Shown here: positions 1 to 7,572 of the stretch, piece after piece
How positions within the stretch are numbered: the first letter of the stretch is position 1
Layout: every line of letters starts with the position of its first letter
From: JALZKA01 sp963753385
Lineage (GTDB): Bacteria > Actinomycetota > Thermoleophilia > Solirubrobacterales > 70-9
Reading direction: 5' to 3'
NCBI GenBank assembly: GCA_963753385.1
Contig: CAVWCC010000010.1
Span: 277,542 to 341,541 of the forward strand
DNA length: 64,000 nucleotides
Made by a program: the position numbers and the translations under genes
Notes under the pieces: model-generated
Told to the model about the DNA's origin: nothing
The model's database searches: none
Seen by the model: the letters and a program-made list of their open reading frames with translations, nothing else

Positions 1-336
1 GTCGTGTTCTGGCTCGCCCACGGCTGGTCGCTCGCGTTGGGGCGCCGGCTGGCCGGCGCGTCCCGCACTGGCGTCGGCGCTGCACTTCGCCGCGAATGGC
101 CGATGGTGCTGTCGGTCGTGCCGCCGATCGCCGTCATGGCGGTCGCGGCGCTTCTTGGCGCCGACGACGACGAGGCGATTAGCGCCGCCGTTTGGGGCAG
201 CGTCGCGATCCTGGCCGCGATCGGGGGCGGCGTGGCCCACCGCGAGAACGCGTCAGCCGGCCAGATCGTCCTCGCGGCGCTCAGTTCGGCCGCGCTCGGA
301 GGCCTCATGGTCCTCCTCAAGGTCCTGGTGCACTGA
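1..336 (+). CDS. Integral membrane protein, C-terminal part (5' end outside window or GTG start at 4)
   Basis: The reading frame is open from the first base and ends at TGA 334-336. A GTG at position 4 could be a start, but the frame continues to the window edge, so this is more likely the C-terminal portion of a longer protein. Three hydrophobic stretches are visible (roughly residues 32-50, 58-78 and 88-108), separated by short charged loops. I recognise no catalytic motif. It converges on the molybdenum genes with a 5-bp gap to the stop of moaB/mog. The function is unknown. Confidence 0.5.
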   Translation, partial: VVFWLAHGWSLALGRRLAGASRTGVGAALRREWPMVLSVVPPIAVMAVAALLGADDDEAISAAVWGSVAILAAIGGGVAHRENASAGQIVLAALSSAALGGLMVLLKVLVH

Positions 337-341
337 CCGGG

Positions 342-824
342 TCAATGCCGCGCGTCGCGGCCACGAAGCAGCCCGAGCGCGTGCTCGAGGGACGGGGTGA
401 TCGCGGCCCCCGCCTGCTCGATCGCGTTCGGATTGCCCGGGAAGTTCAGGATCAAGGTGCGCCGGCGGGTGCCGGCGATCCCGCGCGAGAGGAACCAATG
501 GTCGGGCACGTGCTCGCGTGATGCCAGGCGCATCGCCTCGGCGAAGCCGGGGGCCTCACGGTCGATCACGTCGCGCGTCGCCTCGGGCGTCACGTCATCA
601 GCGGACAGGCCCGTGCCACCCGTGGTGACGATCAGGTCGCACCTCTCCTCGTCCGCGTAGAAGCGAAGCCGGCCCGCGATCAGCTCACGCTCGTCCGGGA
701 TGAGCTCGACCGCCATGACATCGCAGCCCGCGGCCTCGAGCAGCTCGCGTAGCCTCGGCCCCGAGACGTCCTCGCCGTCGCCCGCCGATTTCGAGGTCGA
801 GACGGTGATCACGGCCGCTCTCAT
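342..824 (-). CDS. moaB: MoaB/Mog family molybdopterin adenylyltransferase-like protein
   Basis: This 160-residue protein belongs to the MoaB/Mog family, which binds molybdopterin; Mog-type members adenylylate it before MoeA inserts the metal. It begins with the expected beta strand (RAAVITVS) and carries the family signature TTGGTGLSADDVTPEAT in the middle, followed by the FPGNPNA loop near the C-terminus. The frame is open further upstream, but the ATG at 824 gives the normal family length and overlaps the moaC stop by 4 bp, so I chose it. It is the last gene of the leftward run moeA, moaD-moaE, moaC, moaB. MoaB and Mog cannot be told apart by eye. Confidence 0.9.
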   Translation of the reverse strand: MRAAVITVSTSKSAGDGEDVSGPRLRELLEAAGCDVMAVELIPDERELIAGRLRFYADEERCDLIVTTGGTGLSADDVTPEATRDVIDREAPGFAEAMRLASREHVPDHWFLSRGIAGTRRRTLILNFPGNPNAIEQAGAAITPSLEHALGLLRGRDARH

Positions 825-1363
825 TCGGGTACCCGCCGCCACTCCCCGCTTCGCCCGCCGCTCTTGGAGAGCAGGGCGACGCGCTCGATCTCGACTCCCC
901 GCTCGATGCCCTTGACCATGTCGTAGACGGTAAGGGCAGCGACCGAGCACGCGGCCATCGCTTCGAGCTCGACCCCGGTCCGGTCGACCGTCCGCGCCTC
1001 GCCCGTGAGCACGACGATCCCGTCGGCTGCGTCGATCTTGGCGCGGACGTCAACGAACGTCAGGGGCAGGGGATGCGCCAGGGGGACCAACTCGGCCGTG
1101 CGCTTGGCCGCCTGGATCCCGGCGATCCTGGCGGTTCCGATCACGTCGCCCTTCGGCGCGTCGCCACGCTCGACGGCCGCCGCGGCATCGGGGCTCATCC
1201 GCACGCGGGCCTCGGCGACGGCGACCCGCTCGCTCACGTCCTTGGCTCCCACGTCGACCATCCGCGCGGCGCCGTCCTCGTCGAGATGCGTAAGGCGTTC
1301 GCTCACCCCCGTTGGTTCGCGCTCCGCCTCGATTCGGTTCCCTTTTTCGTGCTCCGCGCTCAC
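821..1363 (-). CDS. moaC: Cyclic pyranopterin monophosphate synthase MoaC
   Basis: MoaC works with MoaA to turn GTP into cyclic pyranopterin monophosphate, the first step of molybdenum cofactor synthesis. The 180-residue protein has the family's opening (THLDEDGAARMVDV), the substrate-binding stretch LVPLAHPLPLT, and the catalytic D-x-x-K pair in YDMVKGIERG. The start is GTG at 1363 and overlaps the stop of the fused moaD-moaE gene (GTGA). About 20 residues precede the conserved core; the internal position of the true start is slightly uncertain. Translational coupling with both neighbours is likely. Confidence 0.95.
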   Translation of the reverse strand: MSAEHEKGNRIEAEREPTGVSERLTHLDEDGAARMVDVGAKDVSERVAVAEARVRMSPDAAAAVERGDAPKGDVIGTARIAGIQAAKRTAELVPLAHPLPLTFVDVRAKIDAADGIVVLTGEARTVDRTGVELEAMAACSVAALTVYDMVKGIERGVEIERVALLSKSGGRSGEWRRVPE

Positions 1364-2007
1364 GGTAGCGCCCCCTCGACCCAGTGCTCGCCGCCGTCCG
1401 CGATCTCCTTCTTCCAGATCGGCGCTTCCGCCTTGATCCGGTCGATCGCCTCGCGCGCGCCGGCGAAGGCCTCTCCCCGGTGCGCCGCCGAAACCGCCAC
1501 GATCACGCTCGGCTCGCCGAGCGGCACCTCGCCGACCCGGTGCTCGGCGGCGACCGCTCGAAGTCCATGGCGCTCCGCGCAGTCGCGCAGGATCGCCTCG
1601 AGCCGCGGCTCGGCCATCTCGGCGTACGCCTCGTATTCGAGGAGGTCGACCTCGCGGGTCACTCCCTGGAAGGTGACGATTGCGCCCGCCGCCGGGTCGC
1701 CGACAAAAGCCACGAGCCCGGCGAGGTCGAGGGGCTCGGCGCTCACGCGGGCGCGGACCACCCTTGCGACGTCGTCGGCACCGCCCGAGACCGGCGGGAT
1801 CGCGGCAAGCTCGTCACCGGGGGAGATCCGGGCGGAGTCGTCTGCGTACTCGCGGTTCACCGCGACCCGGAAAGGCATCTTGCCGGCCACCGGCGCCAGC
1901 GCGCTGACCGCGTCGGCGACCGTTGCCCCGTCCTCGAGCTCCAGCTCGATGGAGTCGGCGCCGGCGCGCTCTCGCAGCACGGCGAACAGGCGTACCTGCA
2001 CTCTCAT
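1360..2007 (-). CDS. Fused molybdopterin synthase, MoaD (N-terminal) plus MoaE (C-terminal)
   Basis: A single 215-residue protein joins both subunits of molybdopterin synthase. Residues 1-76 are the MoaD ubiquitin-like fold, ending in PPVSGG (Gly75-Gly76), the site that must become a C-terminal thiocarboxylate. Residues from about 80 are MoaE, including KAEAPIWKKE, which holds the catalytic lysines. A comparable fusion, MoaX of Mycobacterium tuberculosis, is known to be cleaved after the Gly-Gly. No MoeB-type activating enzyme lies in this window. The ATG at 2007 follows moeA after an 11-bp gap, so the genes are probably co-transcribed. Confidence 0.93.
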   Translation of the reverse strand: MRVQVRLFAVLRERAGADSIELELEDGATVADAVSALAPVAGKMPFRVAVNREYADDSARISPGDELAAIPPVSGGADDVARVVRARVSAEPLDLAGLVAFVGDPAAGAIVTFQGVTREVDLLEYEAYAEMAEPRLEAILRDCAERHGLRAVAAEHRVGEVPLGEPSVIVAVSAAHRGEAFAGAREAIDRIKAEAPIWKKEIADGGEHWVEGALP

Positions 2008-2018
2008 CAGCTCCGATG

Positions 2019-3254
2019 CTAGACCGGAAGCAGCTCGACCGGCACGCGATCGCCCGCCCGGGCAGGCTCGGGCCCGGCCTCGACCACGGCCAGCGCGTCG
2101 GCGTCGAGCATCGACGTGAGCACGTGCGAGCCCTGGGGGCCGGTCGGCGTCGCGGCCCAGCCCGAGTCGGTGAGCTCGAGCGCGCAGCGGATGGCCTGGT
2201 CACGCGCGGGCAATCGCGGGACGTCGGCGGTGAGCATCGCCGTCGCGCTGTCGACCGTCTCCGGCGCGCCGACGAGCGCCCGCAGCGCGGGGCGCACGAA
2301 GAGCACGAAGGTGACGAACGCCGACACCGGGTTGCCGGGCAGCCCGAACGCCAGCCCACCGCCGGACGCGGGCGGGCCACCCCGCGTCCCGAACCATGTC
2401 GGCCGCCCCGGCCGAAGTGCGACACCCCAGAACGCCTGCTCGGCGCCGAGCTCCGCAAGCGCCGCCTTGACGTGGTCGTGCTCGCCCACGGAGACGCCGC
2501 CGCAAACGACCGTGACGTCCGCGGCGAGCGCCCGCTCGAGCGCGTCGCGGGTCGCTCCGGCCTCGTCCGGGCAGCGCTCGACCGAGACGACCTCGGCGCC
2601 CGCGTTCCGGGCCAGCGCCGGGATGGTATGGGCGTTCGAGTTGCGGACCCCGCCCGGGCGCATCGGCTCCTCGGGGCCGAGCAGCTCGTCACCGGTGCAG
2701 ACCAGCGCGAGCCGGGGGCGCCGGGCGCACGAGGGCTCGGGCACCGCGAGCGACGCCAGCACTCCGAGCTCGGCGGCGCCGAGGAACGTGCCGGCCTCCA
2801 GGACCGTGGCGCCAGCCCGGACATCGTCCCCGGCCCGCCGGATGTCGCGCCCGGGGCCAACGGCGACCTCGAACTCGATCGCCCCTTCCCGCTCGACGGC
2901 CTCCTCGAGCCGCACGACCGAGTCGGCGCCATCCGGGAGGACGCCTCCGGTCGAGATTCCGAACGCCTCGCCGGGTTCGAGCGCCCGTGAGGCCGGTGAG
3001 CCGGCTCGTGACTCGTCAGCGATGCGGAGCCTGACCGGCGACCCGGGGGCGGCCCCCGACGTGTCGGCCGCCAGCACCGCGAAGCCATCCATCGCCGAGT
3101 TGTCGAAGCCGGGCACGTCCTCCGGCGCGACCGCACTGGTCGCGAGTACCCGGCCCAGCGCGTCGTCGAGCCGCACCGCCTCGGCCGCCAGCGGCTCGCC
3201 CACGCGGACGAGGACCGCTTTCCGAGCTTCCGCCACAGAGATCAACTCAGCCAC
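2019..3254 (-). CDS. moeA: Molybdopterin molybdenumtransferase MoeA
   Basis: MoeA inserts molybdenum into adenylylated molybdopterin. The 411-residue protein has the conserved N-terminal PGFDNSAMDGFAV, the central GGVSVGEHDHVK and the GLPGNPVSAF loop of the MoCF domain, and is of normal family length. The frame extends upstream without stops, but the GTG at 3254 (Val-Ala-Glu-Leu-Ile) matches the usual N-terminus and leaves a 96-bp gap to the divergent mobA. It is the first gene of the leftward operon moeA, moaD-moaE, moaC, moaB. The gap to mobA holds an 11-bp inverted repeat. Confidence 0.95.
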   Translation of the reverse strand: MAELISVAEARKAVLVRVGEPLAAEAVRLDDALGRVLATSAVAPEDVPGFDNSAMDGFAVLAADTSGAAPGSPVRLRIADESRAGSPASRALEPGEAFGISTGGVLPDGADSVVRLEEAVEREGAIEFEVAVGPGRDIRRAGDDVRAGATVLEAGTFLGAAELGVLASLAVPEPSCARRPRLALVCTGDELLGPEEPMRPGGVRNSNAHTIPALARNAGAEVVSVERCPDEAGATRDALERALAADVTVVCGGVSVGEHDHVKAALAELGAEQAFWGVALRPGRPTWFGTRGGPPASGGGLAFGLPGNPVSAFVTFVLFVRPALRALVGAPETVDSATAMLTADVPRLPARDQAIRCALELTDSGWAATPTGPQGSHVLTSMLDADALAVVEAGPEPARAGDRVPVELLPV

Positions 3255-3276
3255 GATCGGCCACCCTACCCCCGGC

Positions 3277-3320
3277 GAACGTCCCTCACGGGGGTGCATA
3301 GCGCGCCGCGAGGGACGTTC
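3277..3320. promoter_or_regulatory. 11-bp perfect inverted repeat between moeA and mobA
   Basis: GAACGTCCCTC at 3277-3287 is matched exactly by its reverse complement at 3310-3320, with a 22-bp spacer. The arms are centred 33 bp apart, about three helical turns. The repeat fills the space between the divergent starts of moeA (3254) and mobA (3351), where both promoters should lie. It does not resemble the E. coli ModE site. A shared operator is my inference; an RNA hairpin in the mobA leader is the alternative. Confidence 0.5.
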
Positions 3321-3350
3321 ACCGCTGCGAAGGGGCAGTACGGTCACCGA

Positions 3351-3914
3351 GTGACCGCGGAGGCGAAGCCACTTGGTGCGGTGCTCGCCGGTGGTGCGGG
3401 GAGCCGGCTCGGCGGGTCGAAGGCGACCGTCGAGCTTGCGGGGCGGCCGCTGATCTCGTACTCGCTCGCCGCCTTCGCGGAGGCCGGGATCGAAGCCGTT
3501 GTGGTCGCCAAGACAGACACCGAGCTGCCGCCGCTCGCCGTCCCCGCCGTCACCGAGCCCGGCGATCCAGTCCACCCGCTACTCGGCATGATCACTGCGC
3601 TTGAGCATGCGGCGGGCCGCCCAGTGGTCACCTGCCCCTGCGACACCCCGTTCGTCACGGCGGCCCTGCTCACACAGCTTGCCACCGCGACAGTTACCGC
3701 TGCGGCCCATGACGGCCGTCGCCTCCACCCCCTCATCGCCCACTTGCAGGCTGCGGCACTCGAGCCGCTGCGTGAGGCACTCCAGGCGAGAAGATCCGCG
3801 ACGGGTGCGATTGAAGCACTCGGCGCGGAGTTGATCCGAACCGACGAGCGCACCGCCTTCAACATCAACACGCCGGCCGACCTCGAAGCGGCAACCGCAA
3901 GCCTCCGGGGCTAG
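3351..3914 (+). CDS. mobA: Molybdenum cofactor guanylyltransferase MobA
   Basis: MobA attaches GMP to molybdopterin to make the guanine dinucleotide form used by the bis-MGD oxidoreductases encoded nearby. The 187-residue protein opens with the nucleotidyltransferase signature LAGGAGSRLGGSK and has the metal-binding CPCDTPFV loop and a C-terminal FNINTPADL motif typical of MobA. I chose GTG 3351 because it places the signature at the normal distance from the N-terminus; the frame runs further upstream to 3294. The gene is followed after 9 bp by a methyltransferase in the same direction. Confidence 0.92.
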   Translation: MTAEAKPLGAVLAGGAGSRLGGSKATVELAGRPLISYSLAAFAEAGIEAVVVAKTDTELPPLAVPAVTEPGDPVHPLLGMITALEHAAGRPVVTCPCDTPFVTAALLTQLATATVTAAAHDGRRLHPLIAHLQAAALEPLREALQARRSATGAIEALGAELIRTDERTAFNINTPADLEAATASLRG

Positions 3915-3923
3915 GCTGCGGCC

Positions 3924-4550
3924 GTGGCCGGCCACCGGATCTTCGCCGCGGTCTACGACCGCCTCCTCCAGGAGAGCGAGCGAAAGGGCCTCGGCGATCT
4001 GCGCTCGGAGCTCTTGTCCGGCGCGGCGGGCCGGACGCTCGAGATCGGCGCCGGCACGGGCTTGAACCTCGAGCACTACCCGCTCGCAGTCACGCGGCTG
4101 GTCCTGACCGAGCCCGATCCGCACATGGCGAAGCGCCTCCGTAGCCGGCTCAGCGAGATCACGCCGGTTGCGCCCACCGAGGTCGTCGAGGCGGGCGCCG
4201 AGGAACTTCCGTTTGACCACACGAGCTTCGACACGGTCGTCTCGACGCTCACTCTATGCACGGTGGCCGACCCCGAGCAGGCTGCCACCGAGGCAAAGCG
4301 CGTGCTTCGACCCGACGGCCGCTTCCTGTTCATCGAACACGTGCGCGACGAGGATGGAACCGGGCGCGCCCGCTGGCAGGACCGCCTCGAGCGGCCGTGG
4401 GGATGGATCGCAGGCGGCTGCCACCCGAACCGCGACACCGGGAAGCTCCTGGCCCAAACGTTCACGGCGGTCGAGTCGAACGCCGCCGAGTTCCCGGGAT
4501 CCGGCACGGCGCTCGTCAACCCGGTGATCACGGGCAGCGCCCGTCCCTAA
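3924..4550 (+). CDS. Class I SAM-dependent methyltransferase
   Basis: A 208-residue Rossmann-fold methyltransferase. Motif I is LEIGAGTGLNLEHYP, the acidic end of strand 2 is TEPDPHM, and the motif II-III region has FDTVVSTLTLCTV followed by RVLRPDGRFLFIEHVRD. The pattern resembles the UbiE/METTL7-like branch that methylates small molecules or lipids; the substrate cannot be read from the sequence. The start is GTG 3924, 9 bp after mobA, so the two are probably co-transcribed. A role in molybdenum metabolism is possible but unsupported. Confidence 0.85.
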   Translation: MAGHRIFAAVYDRLLQESERKGLGDLRSELLSGAAGRTLEIGAGTGLNLEHYPLAVTRLVLTEPDPHMAKRLRSRLSEITPVAPTEVVEAGAEELPFDHTSFDTVVSTLTLCTVADPEQAATEAKRVLRPDGRFLFIEHVRDEDGTGRARWQDRLERPWGWIAGGCHPNRDTGKLLAQTFTAVESNAAEFPGSGTALVNPVITGSARP

Positions 4551-4556
4551 GGCGCC

Positions 4557-6791
4557 CTACACCGCCTGGATCGTCACCTGCGCGTTGTAGTCGGGGATCC
4601 CGGCCTTGGGCGAGCGCACGCCGCCGGCGATCAACCGGTTGCCCTCCGGCCAGTGCACCTGCACGTTGCCGGGTGCGATCGGGGCCAGGTGCACGCGGCA
4701 GCGCAGCTCGCCGGAACTGCTCCGCACCAGGACCTCCTGACCGCTCTCCAGCCCGAGGCGCTCGGCGTCGTGCTCCGAGATCAGCACTGCCTCCCGGGCC
4801 GCCCCGGTCAGCGCATCCTTCGACTCCTGCACCATCGAGTTGAACTGCTTGCCGCGGCGGGTGGAGAGCAAGAGTGTTCCGTCACCGCCGCCGGCGTGGG
4901 GCGCCGGCCGAATGAGCGCGAAGCGCGCGCGTCCGTCGGCGGTGTCGAAGCGCATTCCCTCGCAGAGCAGCCTGCCGCCGTACTGGAACGAGTCGCCGCC
5001 CTCGTGCAGCTCCGCGATCTCGGCGTAGGCGGGAACCGCGCGGGCGATCTCGGCGCGCAGCTCCGGCGTGCCCGACGCCACCAGCGCGGGCGCCAGCTCG
5101 GGCCGCACGCGCGCCGCCAGGTCCAGGAGGACGGCCGACTCCGGGCGCGCCTCGCCGATCCTGGGTCCCTCGATCTCCGGACTTAGGACCACGCGGCGCT
5201 CGGTCGTGGTCTCGGTCACCCCGCCGGGGATCTCGTATCGGGTCGCGGCCGGGAGCAGCAGCACCGTCTCGCCGGGGTCGGCGAGCATCTGCGAGGAGAC
5301 CACGATGTCCATATGAACCCGCAGCGGGGTGCGCTCGAGCGCCTCGCGCACCCGGGCCGGGTCGGGCAGCACGTCGAGGAAGTTGCCGCCCGAGGAGAAC
5401 AGGACATCGAGCTCGCCGGCGTACGCGGCGTCGAGCATCTGCGGCGACGTCAGGCCGGGCGCAGTCGGCACGTCGAAGCCCCACAGCTCGGCGAACGTGC
5501 GAGCGTTGTCCTCCGTGACCGGAAGCCCGCCAGGCAACGCCGTCGCGTAACAGCCCATCTCGGCTCCGCCCTGAACGCCCGAATGGCCGCGGATCGGCAT
5601 CAGGCCGCAGCCGGGGCGGCCGACGAACCCGCGCGCGAGCGCGAGGTTGACGATCGCCCGCACCGCGTCCTCGCCGCCCCAATGCTGCGTCACCCCCATG
5701 CTCCACACGAGGACCGCGCGCTTCGCCTCACCGAGGAGCCGTGCCAGCTCGAGCATCCGCTCGCGCGGCGCGCCGGCCGCCTGCTCGAGCGTGTCCCAGC
5801 TCGAGGCGAGGACCGCCTCGCGAAGCTCCTCGAACCCGGTCGTGTGCGCGGCGACGAACTCCTCGTCGACCCAGCCGCGCTCGATCAAGTGCCGGAGCGT
5901 GCCGGTCAGGAACGCCACGTCGCCGCCGATGTTGATCTGCATGAACCGGTCGGCGATCTTCGTCCCGAACAGCGCGCTCTCGGCCTTCGACGGGACCCAG
6001 TAGCGCTCCATCCCGGGCTCGCGGAGCGGGTTCACCACCGCCACGCGAGTGCCGGCCTTCTTCGCCTGGTGGAGGTACTTGGTCGTGACCGGCTGGTTGT
6101 TGGCGACGTTCGAGCCGATGAAGACGATCAGGTCGGTGCCGATCCAGTCCGAGTACGAGCAGGTCGACGCCGCGACGCCGAGCGCCTCCTTGAGCCCGAA
6201 CGTGGAGGGGGAGTGGCAAACGCGCGCCGCGTTGTCGATCGAGTTCGTGCCGATCGCCCGTGCGGCCTTCTGCGCCGCGTAGTACGACTCGTTCGGCATC
6301 CCGCGCGAGGTCAGGTAGAAGCCGATCCGCTCGGGCCCGGCGGCGCGGATCCGGTCGGCGGCGAGGGCGAGCGCCGCGTCCCAGCTGACCCTGGTGAAGC
6401 CTGGTTCGCCGGCTCCGCGCAGCATCGGGTGCGCCAGGCGGCCGAGCCGGCGCAACTCGTCGCCGCGCAGCGCGCGGAGGGCCTCGACGTCCGCGAGCCG
6501 CCCCTCGTCGAGCGCGCCCATCGTGTTCAGCCGCAGGAGACGCAGGCGGATGTTGCACAGGTGGACGCCGGGGATCGTCCAGTCCCTCATCCCTTTGGTG
6601 CCGAGCGCGCAGCCGTCGCAGACGCCCTCGCGCAGGATCCGCATCGCGTAGCCCGCCTGGTCCCGGTTCTCCCACCCCGCGCGGAGCACCTCGGCGAAGT
6701 TGTTCGGCCGCTGCTCGCCGATCCCGAACGGCTTCCAGCTCGCCCAGTTCGACGGCGTCCAGCGCCGCTTCGGCTTCCGCAGCTCCTCCAT
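4557..6791 (-). CDS. FdhF/YdeP-type molybdopterin oxidoreductase (formate dehydrogenase alpha-like)
   Basis: A 744-residue cytosolic bis-MGD oxidoreductase of the FdhF/YdeP group. Counted from the upstream GTG at 6809, cysteines 64, 67 and 85 could bind an iron-sulfur cluster (only three, where four is usual), and ARVCHSPST places Cys198 where formate dehydrogenases have the Mo-binding Cys/Sec. The C-terminal part is the molydopterin-dinucleotide-binding domain (GKQFNSMVQ, then SEHDAERLGLESGQEV). No signal peptide is seen. I chose ATG 6791 because GTG 6809 would leave one base to the divergent fdhD. Formate as substrate is inferred from the family and from fdhD next door; YdeP-like members are poorly characterised. 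Confidence 0.88.
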   Translation of the reverse strand: MEELRKPKRRWTPSNWASWKPFGIGEQRPNNFAEVLRAGWENRDQAGYAMRILREGVCDGCALGTKGMRDWTIPGVHLCNIRLRLLRLNTMGALDEGRLADVEALRALRGDELRRLGRLAHPMLRGAGEPGFTRVSWDAALALAADRIRAAGPERIGFYLTSRGMPNESYYAAQKAARAIGTNSIDNAARVCHSPSTFGLKEALGVAASTCSYSDWIGTDLIVFIGSNVANNQPVTTKYLHQAKKAGTRVAVVNPLREPGMERYWVPSKAESALFGTKIADRFMQINIGGDVAFLTGTLRHLIERGWVDEEFVAAHTTGFEELREAVLASSWDTLEQAAGAPRERMLELARLLGEAKRAVLVWSMGVTQHWGGEDAVRAIVNLALARGFVGRPGCGLMPIRGHSGVQGGAEMGCYATALPGGLPVTEDNARTFAELWGFDVPTAPGLTSPQMLDAAYAGELDVLFSSGGNFLDVLPDPARVREALERTPLRVHMDIVVSSQMLADPGETVLLLPAATRYEIPGGVTETTTERRVVLSPEIEGPRIGEARPESAVLLDLAARVRPELAPALVASGTPELRAEIARAVPAYAEIAELHEGGDSFQYGGRLLCEGMRFDTADGRARFALIRPAPHAGGGDGTLLLSTRRGKQFNSMVQESKDALTGAAREAVLISEHDAERLGLESGQEVLVRSSSGELRCRVHLAPIAPGNVQVHWPEGNRLIAGGVRSPKAGIPDYNAQVTIQAV

Positions 6792-6810
6792 GGGGCTATG
6801 TTCGCTCACT

Positions 6811-7572
6811 GTGGACGAACCCGCGGACCAGCGCGCCTACCAACGCGTCGAGCGCGACGGCGGCGAGGACTTCGTCGCGGTCGAGGAGCCGCTCGAGATC
6901 CGGGTGGACTCCGAGCCGCTCGCGGTCACGATGCGCACGCCGGGAAACGACGAGGAGCTCGCCCTCGGCTTTCTGTACGGCGAGGGGCTGATCGACGTCC
7001 CGCGCGAAGCCGGACCGGACGCGGAGCTCTCGGCCAACGTGGTCGAGGTCGTCGGTCCGCTCCTGCGGGACCCCGGCGATCGGCGCTTCTACACGTCCTC
7101 CTCATGCGGCGTCTGCGGCAAGGGAGCGATCGAGGAGGTCGCGGTGATGAGCGCGCCGTTGCCGCCCGGCCCCGAGGTGGCGCGCGAGCTGCTCGCCGCG
7201 CTGCCTGACCGGTTGCGCCAACCTGCGTTCGAGCGGACCGGCGGCCTCCATGCGACCGGGCTGTTCAGCGCGAGCGGCGAGCCTCTGTGCGTCCGCGAGG
7301 ACGTCGGCCGCCACAACGCGATGGACAAGGTCGTCGGCTGGGCGCTCGGCGAGGGCTCACTTCCGCTTCACGGCCGCGTGCTTTGCGTCAGCGGCAGGCT
7401 CTCGTTCGAGCTCGTGCAGAAGGCCGCGGTCGCGGGCTGCCCGATCCTTGTCGGAGTTGGAGCTCCCAGCTCCCTCGCGATCGAGCTGGCCTCAGAGCGG
7501 GGCCTGACGCTCTGCGGCTTCGCCCGCGAGAGCGCGGTCAACGTCTACACGGGCGCGGAGCGAGTCGAGTAG
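6811..7572 (+). CDS. fdhD: Formate dehydrogenase accessory sulfurtransferase FdhD
   Basis: FdhD passes sulfur from a cysteine desulfurase to the Mo centre of formate dehydrogenase, which activates it. The 253-residue protein contains the catalytic pair in SSSCGVCGKG, the conserved TPGNDEELALGFLYGEG near the N-terminus and EDVGRHNAMDKVVGWAL, all typical. GTG 6811 is the likely start; an in-frame ATG at 6790 is the alternative and would overlap the fdhF-like start on the other strand. The stop TAG (7570-7572) touches the stop of the next gene on the opposite strand, forming TAGCTA. The gene therefore has no free intergenic DNA on either side. Confidence 0.94.
   Translation: MDEPADQRAYQRVERDGGEDFVAVEEPLEIRVDSEPLAVTMRTPGNDEELALGFLYGEGLIDVPREAGPDAELSANVVEVVGPLLRDPGDRRFYTSSSCGVCGKGAIEEVAVMSAPLPPGPEVARELLAALPDRLRQPAFERTGGLHATGLFSASGEPLCVREDVGRHNAMDKVVGWALGEGSLPLHGRVLCVSGRLSFELVQKAAVAGCPILVGVGAPSSLAIELASERGLTLCGFARESAVNVYTGAERVE

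Noticed and set aside
3277..3320. LexA-type box
   Set aside because: GAAC and GTTC occur but are far apart, not with the 4-bp spacing of an actinobacterial SOS box.
2019..3575. Longer MoeA with about 107 extra N-terminal residues
   Set aside because: The extra part has no family similarity and would cover the mobA start and the intergenic inverted repeat.
5313..7208. Long plus-strand open frame opposite the fdhF-like gene
   Set aside because: It is Arg/Ala/Gly/Pro-rich, lacks any motif and mirrors a clearly real gene; such antisense frames are common at this GC content.
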